A stretch of 64,000 bases of DNA from Stercorarius parasiticus. Its lineage: Eukaryota; Chordata; Aves; Charadriiformes; Stercorariidae. Below are positions 14,195 through 27,013 of the stretch, one piece after another (position 1 is the first letter of the stretch; the number at the start of each line of letters is the position of its first letter). The notes below the pieces were generated by a model that worked only from the letters and a program-made list of their open reading frames with translations, made no database searches and was not told where the DNA came from. The stretch covers positions 567,389 to 631,388 of the forward strand of contig VWZL01002849.1 of assembly GCA_013396915.1 (NCBI GenBank). Direction: 5' to 3'. The translations under genes were made by a program, and so were the position numbers.

Positions 14195-14197
<3 letters not shown>
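9176..14197. other. Gene-free AT-rich sequence
   Basis: No gene is supported. Frames up to 87 codons (for example 10361-10624 +, 9872-10126 -, 11821-12048 +) have no recognisable domains. Mildly GC-richer patches occur near 12240-12480 and 13490-13700, but neither carries a motif or repeat I recognise. Confidence 0.6.

Positions 14198-14227
<30 letters not shown>
14198..14227. repeat. A30 homopolymer beside an ambiguous base
   Basis: An uninterrupted run of 30 A is followed by CTTT and then the only ambiguous base (N) in the window, at 14232. The run length is probably uncertain, since sequencing and assembly slip on such tracts. No retroposon body is recognisable immediately upstream. Confidence 0.9.
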
Positions 14228-14229
<2 letters not shown>

Positions 14230-14350
14230 TTNATCTTTAAGTCAATACATCTATTTCACAGATTCTACCAATGTACAAAAAAACAATAAAATCCAGTAAT
14301 TTCTGGAATGTGAATTTTTCGCCTTCATTTCATTTATCTCATTTTCTCAT

Positions 14351-14376
14351 ACACACACATGTATTTGTGTGTGTGT
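14351..14376. repeat. (AC)n/(GT)n inverted microsatellite
   Basis: ACACACAC and GTGTGTGTGT lie 8 bases apart in opposite repeat sense. Together they form a potential stem-loop rather than a plain dinucleotide array. Confidence 0.8.
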
Positions 14377-16116
14377 AAGGAGGACAGAGAAGAGGTCAGC
14401 CATCAGCTAGATAAGCCACAGAGAGCATCTGTGCTATATAGGACTTTAAGGAAAACGATGACATTGTGAAGGACTTTTATTTTCCTAACAAGGGAGGAAA
14501 TTTTCAGCAGCTTTGGTTTATATATTATTTATTCTGTGGTCTGACATATTAAGCCAAGTTAAGCCTTGCTGCAATTCAGCCAAGTAAAAATAGTACTGTC
14601 ACAAGGTTCTCATCAGAGTCCATCCCTCAGTGTAAGCTCAATAACACAATAGATGGTCCTGTCTCCTCACACCTGCCAGATTAACTGTGAATTTGGTCAC
14701 TCTTACACTGATTCTGCCATCAGACCAGAATGTGTCAGCCTTGCCTAAGCTGCATCTCTCCCCAGCAGACCGACTATGTGTGTGTCCTCTTTTTTTCTTT
14801 AGAGAGGTGCAGGGAATGTACCAGAATTGTTTCTTGTCACATTACTAAGAAAGACTAAAATTGGAACCAGAAAAATTTGAAAGCTGTATTTATGTCAAAC
14901 CTCCCAACTTGTTCTGCTCCTGTAGATACAGATTTGGAACATACACTTAGAATATATCTATTTGTCTCTTTTACATTCAATAACTATTTGTGAAGAGCTT
15001 TGACATCTCAAAGAAGGCAATAAACAGAAATATATTAAGATAGATGGCTCATCAGCATGGGTCCAAAGCTCACATTAAATCAAAGACTAAAACAAAACTT
15101 CATATACTATTTTCCCCACTGGTGTATATACTGATTTCTCAGTGTGTTACCTCTGTGTTATATCTTAAAAGGAAACTGTTTTTTTGCTGCAATTGTAAGC
15201 AATTGTACTTGCCACTTGTAAGCAAAGTAGTTGCCATTCAGGTACTCATTGTGAAATATGCAGCAATCTGCCATAGATTGTACATGGACTCCTTGCCTTT
15301 TTCATGGCCTGTTGAACTCTCTTGGTGATATGGACTCCTTTGACTTTATTGCAAAAAATCATAAGACAGAGGAAAGTCTCAGGTAAAAGTAGAAAGTATA
15401 GATAAAATTGAATCATTTCCAAAGGAAAAAAAAAGGAGCCTGACAAGACCGCCTAGAGCTGATATTTGTACTGCCTAATGTTGCTCCTATAAAACATGAT
15501 TTAGTGTCCTGCATGCTTGAGACTATTTGGCAGTGCTTTGGTTCTTGAAGGACCGCTATAGTCATTCTGAAGTCAAGTACTATTTGACGGAAAAGGAGAA
15601 TCTGTATGACAAGAAAAATCACAGATCTTTAGCTTCTACGCCTTTATGCTTAGCCAAAAAACAAACCTTGAGTTTTCTAATGTCATGATCAGAAGCTTGT
15701 TGCAAGTTAAGCAAATTGCCCAGGGGAAGCTGTGATCAAAAAATGCAGTCTCTGCAGTGGCTGTGGCAAAGAAGTCTGATAAAATATACTTTCATTCTTC
15801 ATAGTTGAGAGTGACACAGAGCGGTCTAGTTTGCAAAACCAAAGTCTTTAGAGACTATCTGCATTGAGAATCATGGTTCTGTCCAGCGATGCCTGAACTA
15901 ACTCTTTGCCAGAAAAGGTATGTCAGAATGGCTCTTTATTTGCACTTAATAGCTGTCCCATAAAAAAGCCTATGTTAAAACTGCTTCTTGGGACTCAAAC
16001 TATCATCTTCGGAGCTGTGCCTGTAAACATATTAGGTTGGTAAGTGGATATTCTTGATTATTGTTGTCAAAGATGACATCCCAGTGATCAGAAATGGTTG
16101 TTCCATAACCAGAAAC
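14377..16116. other. Gene-free sequence
   Basis: No gene is visible. The frame at 15044-15328 (+), 94 codons, is hydrophobic and Cys-containing but has no recognisable domain and no supporting context. Minus-strand frames at 15246-15446 and 15413-15622 are likewise chance-like. Confidence 0.6.
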
Positions 16117-16219
16117 AGAAGGAGGGAAAGAAAAGAAAAAGAAAAAGGAAAAGGAAAAAGAAAAAGAAAAGGAAAAGGAAAAGGAAAAGGAAAAGGAAAA
16201 GGAAAAAAAGAAGAAAAAG
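16117..16219. repeat. 103-base pure purine tract with (GGAAAA)n core
   Basis: Every base from 16117 to 16219 is A or G. The 3' half is a regular six-base array of GGAAAA with six or more units around 16166-16206, and the 5' half is a less regular AAAAAG/AAAAGG mix. Long Phe/Ser-rich minus-strand and Lys/Gly-rich plus-strand frames over it are artefacts of the repeat. Polypurine mirror-like tracts of this kind can adopt triplex (H-DNA) structure. Confidence 0.95.
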
Positions 16220-16274
16220 TATTTTTGATACATGCCTTGGATATTAGCAATTGCCTTTTAGGTATCAAAAATAT

Positions 16275-16298
16275 ATATATATATGCGCATATATATAT
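16275..16298. repeat. 24-bp perfect palindrome, (AT)n around GCGC
   Basis: Twelve bases either side of the centre between 16286 and 16287 are perfectly self-complementary: alternating AT flanks around a central GCGC. The whole element is alternating purine/pyrimidine, so it could extrude as a cruciform or adopt Z-like form. It may equally be an ordinary AT microsatellite with a GC interruption. It lies about 55 bases after the purine tract. Confidence 0.9.
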
Positions 16299-19200
16299 TC
16301 TTCAAAAGTTGAGTCTGAAAGACAAAATACAATGATGGATGCTATTAGCATGTTAACAGTACTACAAAATATACTAATCTACCTCATAAAAAAGTTTTAC
16401 AAAAGTAGCAACAGAATATATTGCTAAAAGTATAGGAATATTCTAGGATGCTCAGCTGTGTTTCCCAGACAGTAATGTAATCCTCAGTAAAGCACTTTTC
16501 TGCCAATGGAGAACTCACCAGGTATGCCACTGATTTACCATGAGCTCCACATAAACTTTGTCAGCAGTTAAATTAAAAATTATTCACTCTAAGGCTGTCA
16601 TGGAGACGCTGTTATGGAGATGCCATACTGATCTTTTTCTTGATGTTATGAGGTTTTGTAACAGTCCCTGAAATCACTTAAAGATAGATGTTATATGGAA
16701 ATAAAGCTATGAGCCTGGCATATAAAAATAACTGAGTATTCTTGAAGGCACTAGCTTAACTGAAACACTTGCTATTGTCATTCATGAATTTGGTCTAAAA
16801 GTAGTGTTTAGGCTAGATGCAGCAGAATATATTGTTTCACTTTAACACACATACAAATCTTTTTTATATATCCTCCTTGCACCTCATACCAATGTTAAAA
16901 TATAAAAATAAGAGTACTCACAACAGACAACAATCACTGTTATATTTACTCAGCTTTTGATTAAAAACAAAAAAACAACCACTGAAGTTCTTTCTATAGT
17001 ACTGAATTCCATGAGATTTCAAGGTAGAGCAGATTGATCTTGCTCTAACACAAATCTTGTTTGCCTTATGAGCTGAAACCTTCTGCTACAAAACCTCTGA
17101 TGAGAAATAAATAATGTGGAACATGTAGTGACATTTTACAGGGTCACTTTTCCAGCCCGTTACTATAATTTAAATCACTGTTCCCTATTCATTGCTGTTT
17201 GGCTATTTCAAATGTTCTCACATGTGAAATGAACGTGAACTTGCCCTTGATATGGAAAAAAAAATTGAAGGAAAAGCTATACCTGTATACTAGAATTGTC
17301 GGAGCTGATTCTCATATTACACACACTCGGATAAGGCAGGAGTAAATCCACAGTAGTCTGTTCAGTGATATTAGTATGAGCAATCTGTTGTCAATGAAAT
17401 AAAAACTGGAAATGTATTTTCCACCAGTGTATGATAGATGTTTATCAAAATTTATTCAAAAAATGAAAAATAAAGTGATATTGATTCTATTCCAAAGTTT
17501 CTCTTTTAGGCAAGAGCTACATCTTGACGAGAAAATATGCATCTTAGCATTGATAATGCTTCCAATAAACTGGACATCAAAGAACACATCCTAACTGAAA
17601 AAGGAACATAGATTTATCTTCATAATTAATGACTATAAGCCATTACATTTCAGAAATTAGAAGTCAGTTAAATAAATCATATAAAATAGACATTTTTTGG
17701 ACATCTCGTGAACCCAGTGTTTGTTCTTACATGGTACCAGAGTCACAGAAGCTAAAGAATGGGAAGAAAGCAGTGTATGCAACATATAGCCCTGCTGACG
17801 ATATACTATCCTGCCTCACTATATACTTTTATTTCCGGTGGAATACACTCCTTGAGACAGCAGTCACTAGTTATTTCTCCTTAGTTTCATTCTGAAGGCT
17901 TAGTTGTACCTTGACAACTGCAAATACCTGGTTGTGCTGATAATCAATGCACAGAATAAGCACTAAACATAGTTGATTTATGTGTATTTACAAACAGAAG
18001 ACAATGTAGCCTTGTTTTTAGCACCATTAAATAGAACTTACACTTGTGAGTGCATTGAATGGTCACTAATGCAGCAAGCATATTGTATATGCGGGTATCT
18101 TACTGATTTTGCTTTTCCCCCTATTCTATATCTTTCACCTGCTGAGAAAGAGACAAGTCTTTTGTTAAATTTGAATGGCCATGGCTTAATCTGCTGTCTA
18201 CTTGAATGCCATTGCTAGCAAATGTTTTCAGTTGTATTGACAGAAACAGCCCCCAAGTAACAGCAACATGCACGGATCAGTTTCAGTGAAGCCTGCTTGT
18301 TCAAATCTTAGTTTATAGACAGCGTATTGAAAAATTTCAAAGAAAGCCCATTTTCTCGCAATGCTTTCCCATGATATCCCCAGTCATAGTAAAAAGAGTT
18401 TGAGAAAAGCATATGAAAATGCTAGTCATGATTTCACAAACTGTACCAGCATAAATCAAGTCTTTCTGGAAGTTACCCAGGAAAACCAAGTTTTCGATTT
18501 CTGCTGTTATAGCTAGTATTTTTTTAATCTCATACATTTAATGCTGAAGACAACATAATGGGGAACCAGCATATCTATTTTGCTTGTCCAGTTGATAAGC
18601 TTAACCATATAGTTATGCCCACGCATGAACGTCATTAATCCAGATGTGCAATTTACTAGAAAAGTGGAAGAGAAAGAGGAAGAATTTTCTTAGTCCAGAG
18701 ACATTTTATTGTTATGAAACATCCAAAAGTCTGATGGTTACACTTTGGCCCTAATGAGGTCAATGATCAAGATCCTAGTCTTTCACCCTAAGCTCTAAAA
18801 CATATGGGAAAGCTGGCATGAAAATGAAGCTCTGGGATAACAATGAGTAGGTATCACTTTTGCCTAATTCAGCAGGATCAGGAACAGACCCGAAAATATC
18901 CATCTCAATCAAGAATAAAGCAAGCCATTTCAAAAATCCTAAATCAAAATGGCATAGAAAAGTTTGGAAATGTATTAATAAGGATGTTCAGTTCTCACTA
19001 CCGAATTTCATTGGAAAAAGTACCAAATATATACAAGGTTTGTTCAAAACACAAATTATTTCATGCCAAAGACCTTAACAAGGCCATTTCTGTATCTTTA
19101 TTCTCCTTACAATTCAGATTTGATTTTTAGACTCCTCAACATATCCAGTTCAATGGACTCTGTCTTTAAATTCAGACAGGAAAAATCTACCCACTTCAGA

Positions 19201-22200
19201 ATTTTACACAGCAAGCACAAATAGCTTTAAAACAATGGTATACTGGAGTTCAATGATTCTTGGCTTAGCATATTCACTTCTAAACAGAAACAACATAAAA
19301 AATCCAAACAAAAGAAAAAAAATTGACAAGATTAAAATAAAAATTAAAAGAAAGAAAGAAATTAAAACCAGAAATATGCTATGTGCTGCTGCATTAGATT
19401 TGTGAGATTCCATGCTAAAGGAGAGCAGAATTTGCACTTGCCGTTGAAATGTCATTATCAATACTCCTGAGGGTAACTGTCTTCCATTTTTCTGTTCCAG
19501 CATTCTCACTGTTTTTTCTCTTTTGTGACAACAAAAAAAATGCAAAGCAAAATGCAAACAGATAAGAATCTGATTATGCATGTGAAACAAATAAGGTAAA
19601 AAAATGACAGCACCATTTTTTACCAGTAACTAATCAGGGAAGAGACTTCCACAGTCAAAAAAGTAAAAGATAAATAAAGAAATAGAGAATATCTCATGTA
19701 GTCTTGGGGGGCAGGAACCTCCCCTCCCCCAACAACCAAACAGGCTTTGTTGTGATGAAATTTAGCTAATCTTACAGATATATCAGAATTGACAAGACAA
19801 GGGAGAGAGGCATTTGTGCTTTAAATTAAAGCTTATTGCCCAGTGTGCAAAAGAACCTGTACAGTCTACTGAAGTCACTTAGAATAACTCTTCCTACTAC
19901 GAAGTAAATCTGGACTACCACTAGTTTATGTCAGAGTTGCATTTACTGTTCTTGTCAAGAGACATACTGCTGAGTGATGAAGAGATGTGTGGTAACTACT
20001 TTTTTTTAATAACAAGTCATTAGGAGATGAAATTGTAGTCCTTTTTAAAGGAAATGTATCGTAACAAGAAATCAATAATTCAAAGCCTAGAAAGAGGAAC
20101 ATTGGTACAGATCCAGATCCAGGTGGACAGACAGATACAAATGAGTTTTTAGTTAATTAGAATAAATATACAAAGAATATGGAACTAAAGATGTAAGAGG
20201 AAAAAAATTATATTCTTCTTTTATTGGAATCTTCGTCAAAGCCAATACCACAATTATAATATGTAGTTTGGTGCCTGTGGTACATGATTTGTTTATAATT
20301 CAGAATTAAATGGTGAGAAAAGCACAGGAATTATACCATGTGAGATTTTAAAGCTAATCACAGCAAAATAAAACGAAACAGTCTAATTGAAGGCTTAACA
20401 TTAAATTTTAAGAGAAACTAGGCAAAATAAATTATCTAACACACGAGCAAAAAGCCAATCCTAAAAGTGCAAAGATTCCTACCTTCAGTATTTTTGCTTT
20501 CTCCAATACAAAATCTATTTTTTATAGATGTACATTTCAGGCCCATCTGGCAAGACACAAGCATAAAATGGCAGAATCTCTAATATGAGGATAATTCCCA
20601 CTGAGAAAGCTGGAACAGCTCGTTAACAAAATTCACCTATTTTTTTACACAAGAAAAAAATCTGCTGTCCCTGTTTAGGTACTCTTTGACACTGAGACTT
20701 TACTGTGGGTATTTAAAACCTAAGGAACTTTGGACTCCTACATGAAACTTGTCCAGAGTTCCGTATTGGCAACATAGTCCATGGATACTGCCAGGGAGTG
20801 GCTCTTAGAATTTCTCCTCATCCATCCATTTCCTCTTCCTAAGCCACCATGGCCTAGTTTACTGAGTTCAAAGGAAGATGAAGTATTTTGCACTTTCTTC
20901 AGGGATTATGGAAAGCCCATAACTGAGGCAACCAAGGATTCCTCCTAGAGGCTCCAGGTTTAGACCACTGCCTGGTGTCTGCACGATGACTCATGGAGCC
21001 AGGGATACCAACCACAGACTGGCAAAGGCACACAGCAGTTGCTAAAATATTTTGATGTTGCTCTTCCCAGCATAAAATAGAAAATTTCAAAGCATTTAAG
21101 AAAGGGTTAAAAAAAAAGCCAAAAGCTGCTAATGTCCCAAGTCTTTAACAGAATAATTTGAAGAGTAAAGACAGCTTAAAATGTATGGTGGTTTATAGCA
21201 ATAATACAACTCAAAGATTCTTTATTTCTTAGGAATACGTAGTGAAAATACTTTCAGTTGGCAGGTTCAATTAGACTTTGATAATACTAAGGCTGAAAGC
21301 ATCAGATACCATTACTTTAAATGCAGATACTTGTGTTCTCCAAGACTCAGCTAAAGGTTTATGAAATGCTATCCTATGGCCTTACTGCCAGCTCTTTTCT
21401 TTGTTTTCTTGTGACTGATTTGAGTTTCTTTTTCTTTTATTTTCTAAGAACCAGGAAACAGGTCTTTAGAGATGTCTCTTTTCTCTGTGACTTATGTACA
21501 TAATAGCTATGGACAGATGTAACTCGAAACGATCTGTTTGGAAATTTAAAATTTATCTGTAAAACAATAATGTGCCAATACTAATAATAGTATTTTTATT
21601 CACAAACTTATGTGATTCCACAGAAGCAGGAAGTAAACTTCCTAAGGAAAAAAAATTACTTTGATCCCCATTTAGTGTATTTGTAGTTGGTTTTCCTCTT
21701 CCTTCCCCATCACTTTCTCTTTCATAACCAAATAATAAGAGGAAATCCTACACTCATCTATATGTCTCAGTCAGATGCTTTGACAGTGTACCTGTTTTAA
21801 AAGGCCACTTGTCTTTGAAATATAGTCAATTGTTGATCCAAATACAAACAAATAGTTCTCTGTAAAGCATCAGTACCATGGCTAATATTTCCCTCAGTGA
21901 CTTTCTTCTGGATTGCTCACTATTTCTGCTTTTATAAAAGCAGGAGCATAAAGACTAATGAGCCATTGACACTTGAATAATAGAGCCTGGTGGGACAAAT
22001 TCAATGCTAGCTGAAGACCTATTGGTTCCTACTGCACTTGCTGCCTTAAGCAGCCTGAGACGGGCCTTGGAGCAGCCGCACAGCTTTGCTGCTTTTAAAC
22101 TGAGAAGAGTCACATTCTTCATCTCAGCTGAGGCTTCCAGAATTCAAATTTCCATTTATTAGCCAGAGTCATGTTACCCTTCCTATACTTTAACATTCAA

Positions 22201-22839
22201 AAGAAAAAAAAAAGAAAAAAAAAGTCTACAATTAATTAATGATTTAATTCAGTCCCCAAACTACTTGATTCAAAATAATGGACTTGTAAGTCTGCAGATC
22301 TGTACTCAGAGATTCAGAACACATATATATTACTAGTCTAAGGAAGAATCAGATGGTACAAACCCTTTGTAGCATGAAAAAAAAGGTGTAGTCTTCAAAA
22401 TATGATGAAACACTTTTTTTTTCATTAAAAGAAGGAAGCTTTGATGAATAAAATCAGCATAACTTTGTGAAGTGGTTCATATATGTTTTTTTCCTGCGCA
22501 GAAATATGATGTTATCAAAAGTGAAAGCTTCCAATTTTTAAGGCATAATAAAACATTGAATAACTTGCTCATTTCAGGTAATTAGTTAAATATCTCTCTC
22601 TCATCCTCTTTCCTTTCTTTTTTTTTTTTTCTCTGTCCTTTAATGTTAGGAAAATTTTAACCATCTACCCTTGAATTTTCACCTGTTGCTTCACCTACTT
22701 AGTATAGGCCAGGGTAATGCAGATGTCTAAAAATCACAGCAAACTGATACAGAAATGCTACTGGGATTTCAGCAATGGAATAAAAGTCCTGAATCATTCT
22801 GCCTTAAATCGTCTTTTCTTACATAATGTTCACAAATTT
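16299..22839. other. Gene-free AT-rich sequence
   Basis: No gene is supported. The longest frame, 19204-19590 (-), 128 codons, contains a run of hydrophobic residues resembling a membrane segment, but this arises from an A-rich plus strand near 19280-19370 and has no recognisable family. A short near-tandem repeat of about 15 bases (TGTCATGGAGACGC and a close copy) is at about 16596-16625. An A-rich run with G interruptions is at about 22200-22223, and a T-rich run is near 22617-22632. Confidence 0.6.
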
Positions 22840-22903
22840 TCACATTTTGATATGATATATTAAAATGTGATCTTCATGATATTTTTACGATATATCAAAA
22901 TGT
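22840..22903. repeat. Compound inverted repeat, AT-rich
   Basis: TCACATTTT at 22840-22848 pairs with AAAATGTGA at 22862-22870. ACATTTTGATAT at 22842-22853 pairs with ATATCAAAATGT at 22892-22903. The same left arm therefore has two alternative complementary partners, which allows two competing hairpins. No transcript or motif context suggests a function. Confidence 0.75.
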
Positions 22904-24046
22904 AACTTAAAATTACCTTAAATGGTAGAATCCATATAGAAATCTAGATCTTTCTGTTTATTTTAAATGCTGAATGTGATATAAGGAGTTGATGATTATG
23001 TGCTGAGAGATCAGTTCCAAGGGTCTCTTTGGTGAATGCATGGAATTTTTGTAAGGAAACAGTTACTCAGTATAAGTAATTGGGGAAAAAAATAAATTAT
23101 GTCATCATTGAAATATTTTCCCATTTCATTCTGCTGTGGTTCTAGGTCTCTGTCCTAGTTAGATTAAGCCAGGTATTCACAGAGTACAGCCATCAGTTTT
23201 GCCGTACCAAAGTTCTTTGCAAACCTACCTTAATTACTTCTGTAAACGTCACACCTCTCTGCAGAGTATCTTGTTACCTAAACCAAGTGTTTTATTTTGA
23301 TCAGAGTCATCCCTCACTCCTTGAAAATGTCAATGAGCTTATGGCTGTTGGACATAAATGCGAAAATATTTTTGTCCTGACTTCTTGCTGAATGTTGTTG
23401 AGAAACATGGGAATACGTCTTTTGTTCATTTAACTGACTGGGAGGCTGGTGATTACTTCCAGAAGTATTTCAATAGCATTATTGTGTTTTGAACCTCTGA
23501 AAGGTAACTAATCCATTAAAAGCCTAAAATAGCAATTAAGACACATTACCATCCTTGAAGTGCTTTCTCTCTTCCTTACACCTGTCATTTCAGTTTAAAA
23601 AGGGCACATCACGCAGCACTATCTGGGAGATATTCATCCATTTGGAATGTCTGATATATCAAAAAGTCATCTTTTTGGTCAACAAACCACAATTATTCGT
23701 AAACCACGACAATTCCTCTGTCTTGATTATTTTTATGCTTTTGGTTCGTTCTTTATTTACCTGCTTCTTCACTTATCAAATGTAGCACTGAATGAATTTC
23801 ATACTGTCTAGAGAAATACAGCCAGGAGAGTGTGTTCTCAATCAAATCATTCAGACTCAATTTGTGTATCACCTATAGCAAAGCTCACAAAAGTTCACAG
23901 CTTCTGTCCTGGCCTGTGGCTGTAGGTAGCGTCTGTGTTAGTCATCTGGTTCTCTTAGACACTGATGGAAGGGGGAAAGGAACTGCCACAGGAAGAGGGG
24001 CTTGAATGATCCTTTGTGTATTTTGATATTGAGACACAGAGACATG
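22904..24046. other. Gene-free sequence
   Basis: No gene or recognisable repeat is visible. The frame at 23555-23785 (+), 76 codons, has no recognisable domain. Confidence 0.6.
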
Positions 24047-24100
24047 TCATTGTTCATTAAAGTGTCACTGTTCATTGAAGTTTCACTGTTCATTCAGTTC
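24047..24100. repeat. 18-bp minisatellite, three units
   Basis: Three consecutive 18-base units begin at 24047, 24065 and 24083, with shared core TCAnTGTTCATT. The second and third units start identically (TCACTGTTCATT) and then diverge; the first differs by one base in the core. This is a short degenerate tandem duplication. Confidence 0.8.
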
Positions 24101-24985
24101 ATTTGTGTTCTCCTCCAGTTTGATAAAAGTTCCTTATAAAGTCAAGCTAAACTTTGAAATGGTCTTTTCTGATTCCCCCCCCTCCAAGAAAGCTTTATAC
24201 AAGATACAATTTCTTCTAAGCGTAAATGATTTATATTTTGCTATATAGTCTCTCTGAGCAACGTAAGATACTCTACTGTAGAACAATAGGCATTTTTTGT
24301 TATTTATTAGATTCAACATTTGTTATCTCTCAGTTCCTGTAAGCACATGGGGTCAAAATCACACACTAATATTTGAAATTGTTAATTACTAACTTGCTTG
24401 TGATGCTTATCAACATCAGTGAAATTATAGTTAAAACAGGAACCATTGGCTAGACAAGCAACAAGGATGACTGATATTATCAGAAAATCTGTTTGTTACC
24501 TAGAATTGCCACTTGAAAATATGATGGGAAATAGAATTTGGAGTATGAAAAACTTAAATATAATCCTAAACACAGTTAGGGGAAATGTGGTAGTTTCTAT
24601 AGGTTCAATAACTGAAAAAATTTTGCTGTGTCCATTGTAAAGACTGTTTCAAAATGGTTTATTTTCATGTTTACCTCTTTTGTTATTATCTGTATTTCAA
24701 AATTAAAAGTCAGTCATTATCCTGAAAATGTTTAAGTAACAACTTTCAAATGTTATTTTTATAGGAACTATTTCAAAAGGAAAAATTCACCAAACCCAAC
24801 TCACTAATGGATATCATTTTTGTTCCAGTGAACTTGAAGATTTAAATTGTTGGTTTTACTTCATTTTTGTTGTATCATACTTTAATAAAAAAATTATTTA
24901 AAAGTCCTGGCTGTACTTCTATTTTAATACCCTGAAAATTAGATGCTTGAGCTTAAGGCATGATATAAAATTCTGAAAAGAAATA
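24101..24985. other. Gene-free AT-rich sequence
   Basis: No gene is supported. Frames at 24134-24319 (-) and 24446-24640 (+) are short and have no recognisable domain. Confidence 0.6.
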
Positions 24986-25021
24986 TCCCTTCCCTTCCCT
25001 TCCCTTCCTTTCTCTTTCTCT
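24986..25021. repeat. Polypyrimidine (CCCTT)n microsatellite
   Basis: A 36-base pyrimidine tract opens with CCCTT units and degrades into CTTT/CTCT. It is a simple repeat with no other visible role. Confidence 0.9.
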
Positions 25022-26993
25022 ATGTCCTGCAGCAACTGGAAAAACAAATTGACTGCCATTGTTGTACCAAATATGTTTCTCATGATACATTTCTATTGTC
25101 TATTATACTGATCTTTTCTGTGTGAAATGCCTTTTTACTTATATATATACATACATTTGTATTTTTATATTTAGTATATTTTTACATGTAGTTATTACAC
25201 TGTAACATTCTACCTATGTACAATGAGTTGTATCTTCACATTTTTAGATAATTGATGTTAAGGCTCTTGTGAAGTAACTTCAGTTTCTTAACTCATCCGT
25301 GTAATATTTTTACATGTTTCTTCTGGGAAATTTGATGAGACATTTTTACCACTGCTACTTTTCCAGTAGTAAAGCTTGTAACTTTTCATATCTATCTTGC
25401 TTTATATACTTTTTAACAGTAGTTTGAAATGCAAACATTTCATTATATAGATATGAGAGCTTCGAATAGGCATTTTTCTTTTCTTTACCTGTGCTATTTG
25501 CTTATTTTGGTTTTTACTACAGGTTAGGTTTCTGTTCAATTATTATTTTTTGCTGACTGTCTCATGGCTTATACAGGTATCACATTTTATTGGAGTGGCT
25601 TTCAGATTATTGGTGTGAAAGACTTATGGGATTTGCTCATAAATGTCCGTCCTTTTCGGAGTCTCTTCCACTTTCCTCTTTATTGCAATTCTGGCTGTGC
25701 CTCCAGACCATATGTTCTGACACTGTTCTTCGAATTCTTTTTTTTTGAAGGCAACTCTCATTACTCTTCTCTTTTCATTTATTCCTATTTTCCATTGTCT
25801 CTGGAAACTCACTTCACTGACAAATTATCACAGACCTGAAAAGCAAACAAAGTAGTAGTTGTGTAATATTTTAAGAAGGCCTACAGTGATACCCAGGGGA
25901 AAAACAGCAGCTCCCCTCAGTAGTTTTACTCATCTCCTTTAATAAATGGTTTCAGTTCAGGTGTAATTTTTATGTGTCTTGAAGAACCTTTTAATATCAA
26001 TTACAACTCTTGAACAGTTCTTTTCCTTCAGCTCAGTATAAAATTCAGTGAAATGCTTGAGGATGATCTTCAGTGTTAGCTATATTTTATGATAGATAAT
26101 AGTTTTGTATCTCAGGTTTGGATCTTCTGTTTAAAGATAAGTGAAATCTGAGTAGCAAAACACTGTGATGAAGTGGCAACTTTATACTCTGTAACAGCAA
26201 TATTCTACCCACAGCACACAGCTCAATTTATGGCAGAAATTGCTTTGGTTCCTCAATTACTAGTGTGGGTTTTGTAGCACCTTTTGTCCCATATGTGTTA
26301 CTGGCTCTACAATCACCATAAGTCAGTAAGTTTTCTTTTGTGAATACATTTTTCTGAAAATACAATTAAGACCAGAATTCTCCCACTGTTTGAAGCTATG
26401 ATTGAAGGTAGGACAGCTAAAAGGGACGTGGGTCCCTTGGTGCACAGACAGAATTTTGCAGATGATGGCCTAAGCCAGCCAAAAAGTCACGAATCATTTG
26501 GACAGACGCAATGAAAAGAAGGTTCAAAGAGTAGAACTGTTGCAACGCTTTTGGCTAGTGAGAAGCATCTGAGGATCCTTCAGACCCTTATGTACCTAAA
26601 AATCCTTCAGGCACCTCCATCTTCTCAGCAAAGGCTTCCTGGCAGCTTGGCCTGACAGGCACCTCAGTTGCAGACCTTGCTGCACACTGATGACAAGGAA
26701 CATAAATGCATATGGTACTGTAACTGCATAAGAATATAATTGGTCCCTGAAACTCCAGAGCAGAGAAAGAGGCTTGCCATGCAGAGTTTCTGTAAGATGC
26801 CTTGCTAGCAGACAGAAGCAGTGTGAGAAGGAAAATGGAACTGTGCAGTAAGCAGGAATCACTCTACTCACACTGAGCTGAGGTACACATAAGTATGGCC
26901 TTTTGTATGATAACTTACATAAATGAAAGTAAATTTATATTCACATTGATATCAATAGTGTTATATATGGAACAGTATAACACAAAAATAACT

Positions 26994-27013
26994 CCCCCCA
27001 AAACCCCAAACCC
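26994..27013 (-). other. G-run cluster on the minus strand (possible quadruplex)
   Basis: On the plus strand C6, C4 and C3 runs are separated by AAAA and AAA, so the minus strand reads GGG-TTT-GGGG-TTTT-GGGGGG. Four runs of two or three G can be arranged if the long run is split, so a G-quadruplex is possible. It resembles a telomere-like pattern only loosely and is not a TTAGGG array. Confidence 0.5.

Noticed and set aside
16003..16335. Phe/Ser-repeat and Lys/Gly-repeat frames on both strands
   Set aside because: They are translations of the purine tract, not proteins.
19204..19590. 128-codon minus-strand frame with a hydrophobic membrane-like stretch
   Set aside because: The hydrophobic Phe/Leu/Ile run comes from an A-rich plus strand. 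There is no recognisable family and no flanking exon or promoter evidence.
19706..19730. G6...CCTCCCC hairpin-like segment
   Set aside because: The pairing needs a mismatch and a bulge. It is a weak structure with no context.
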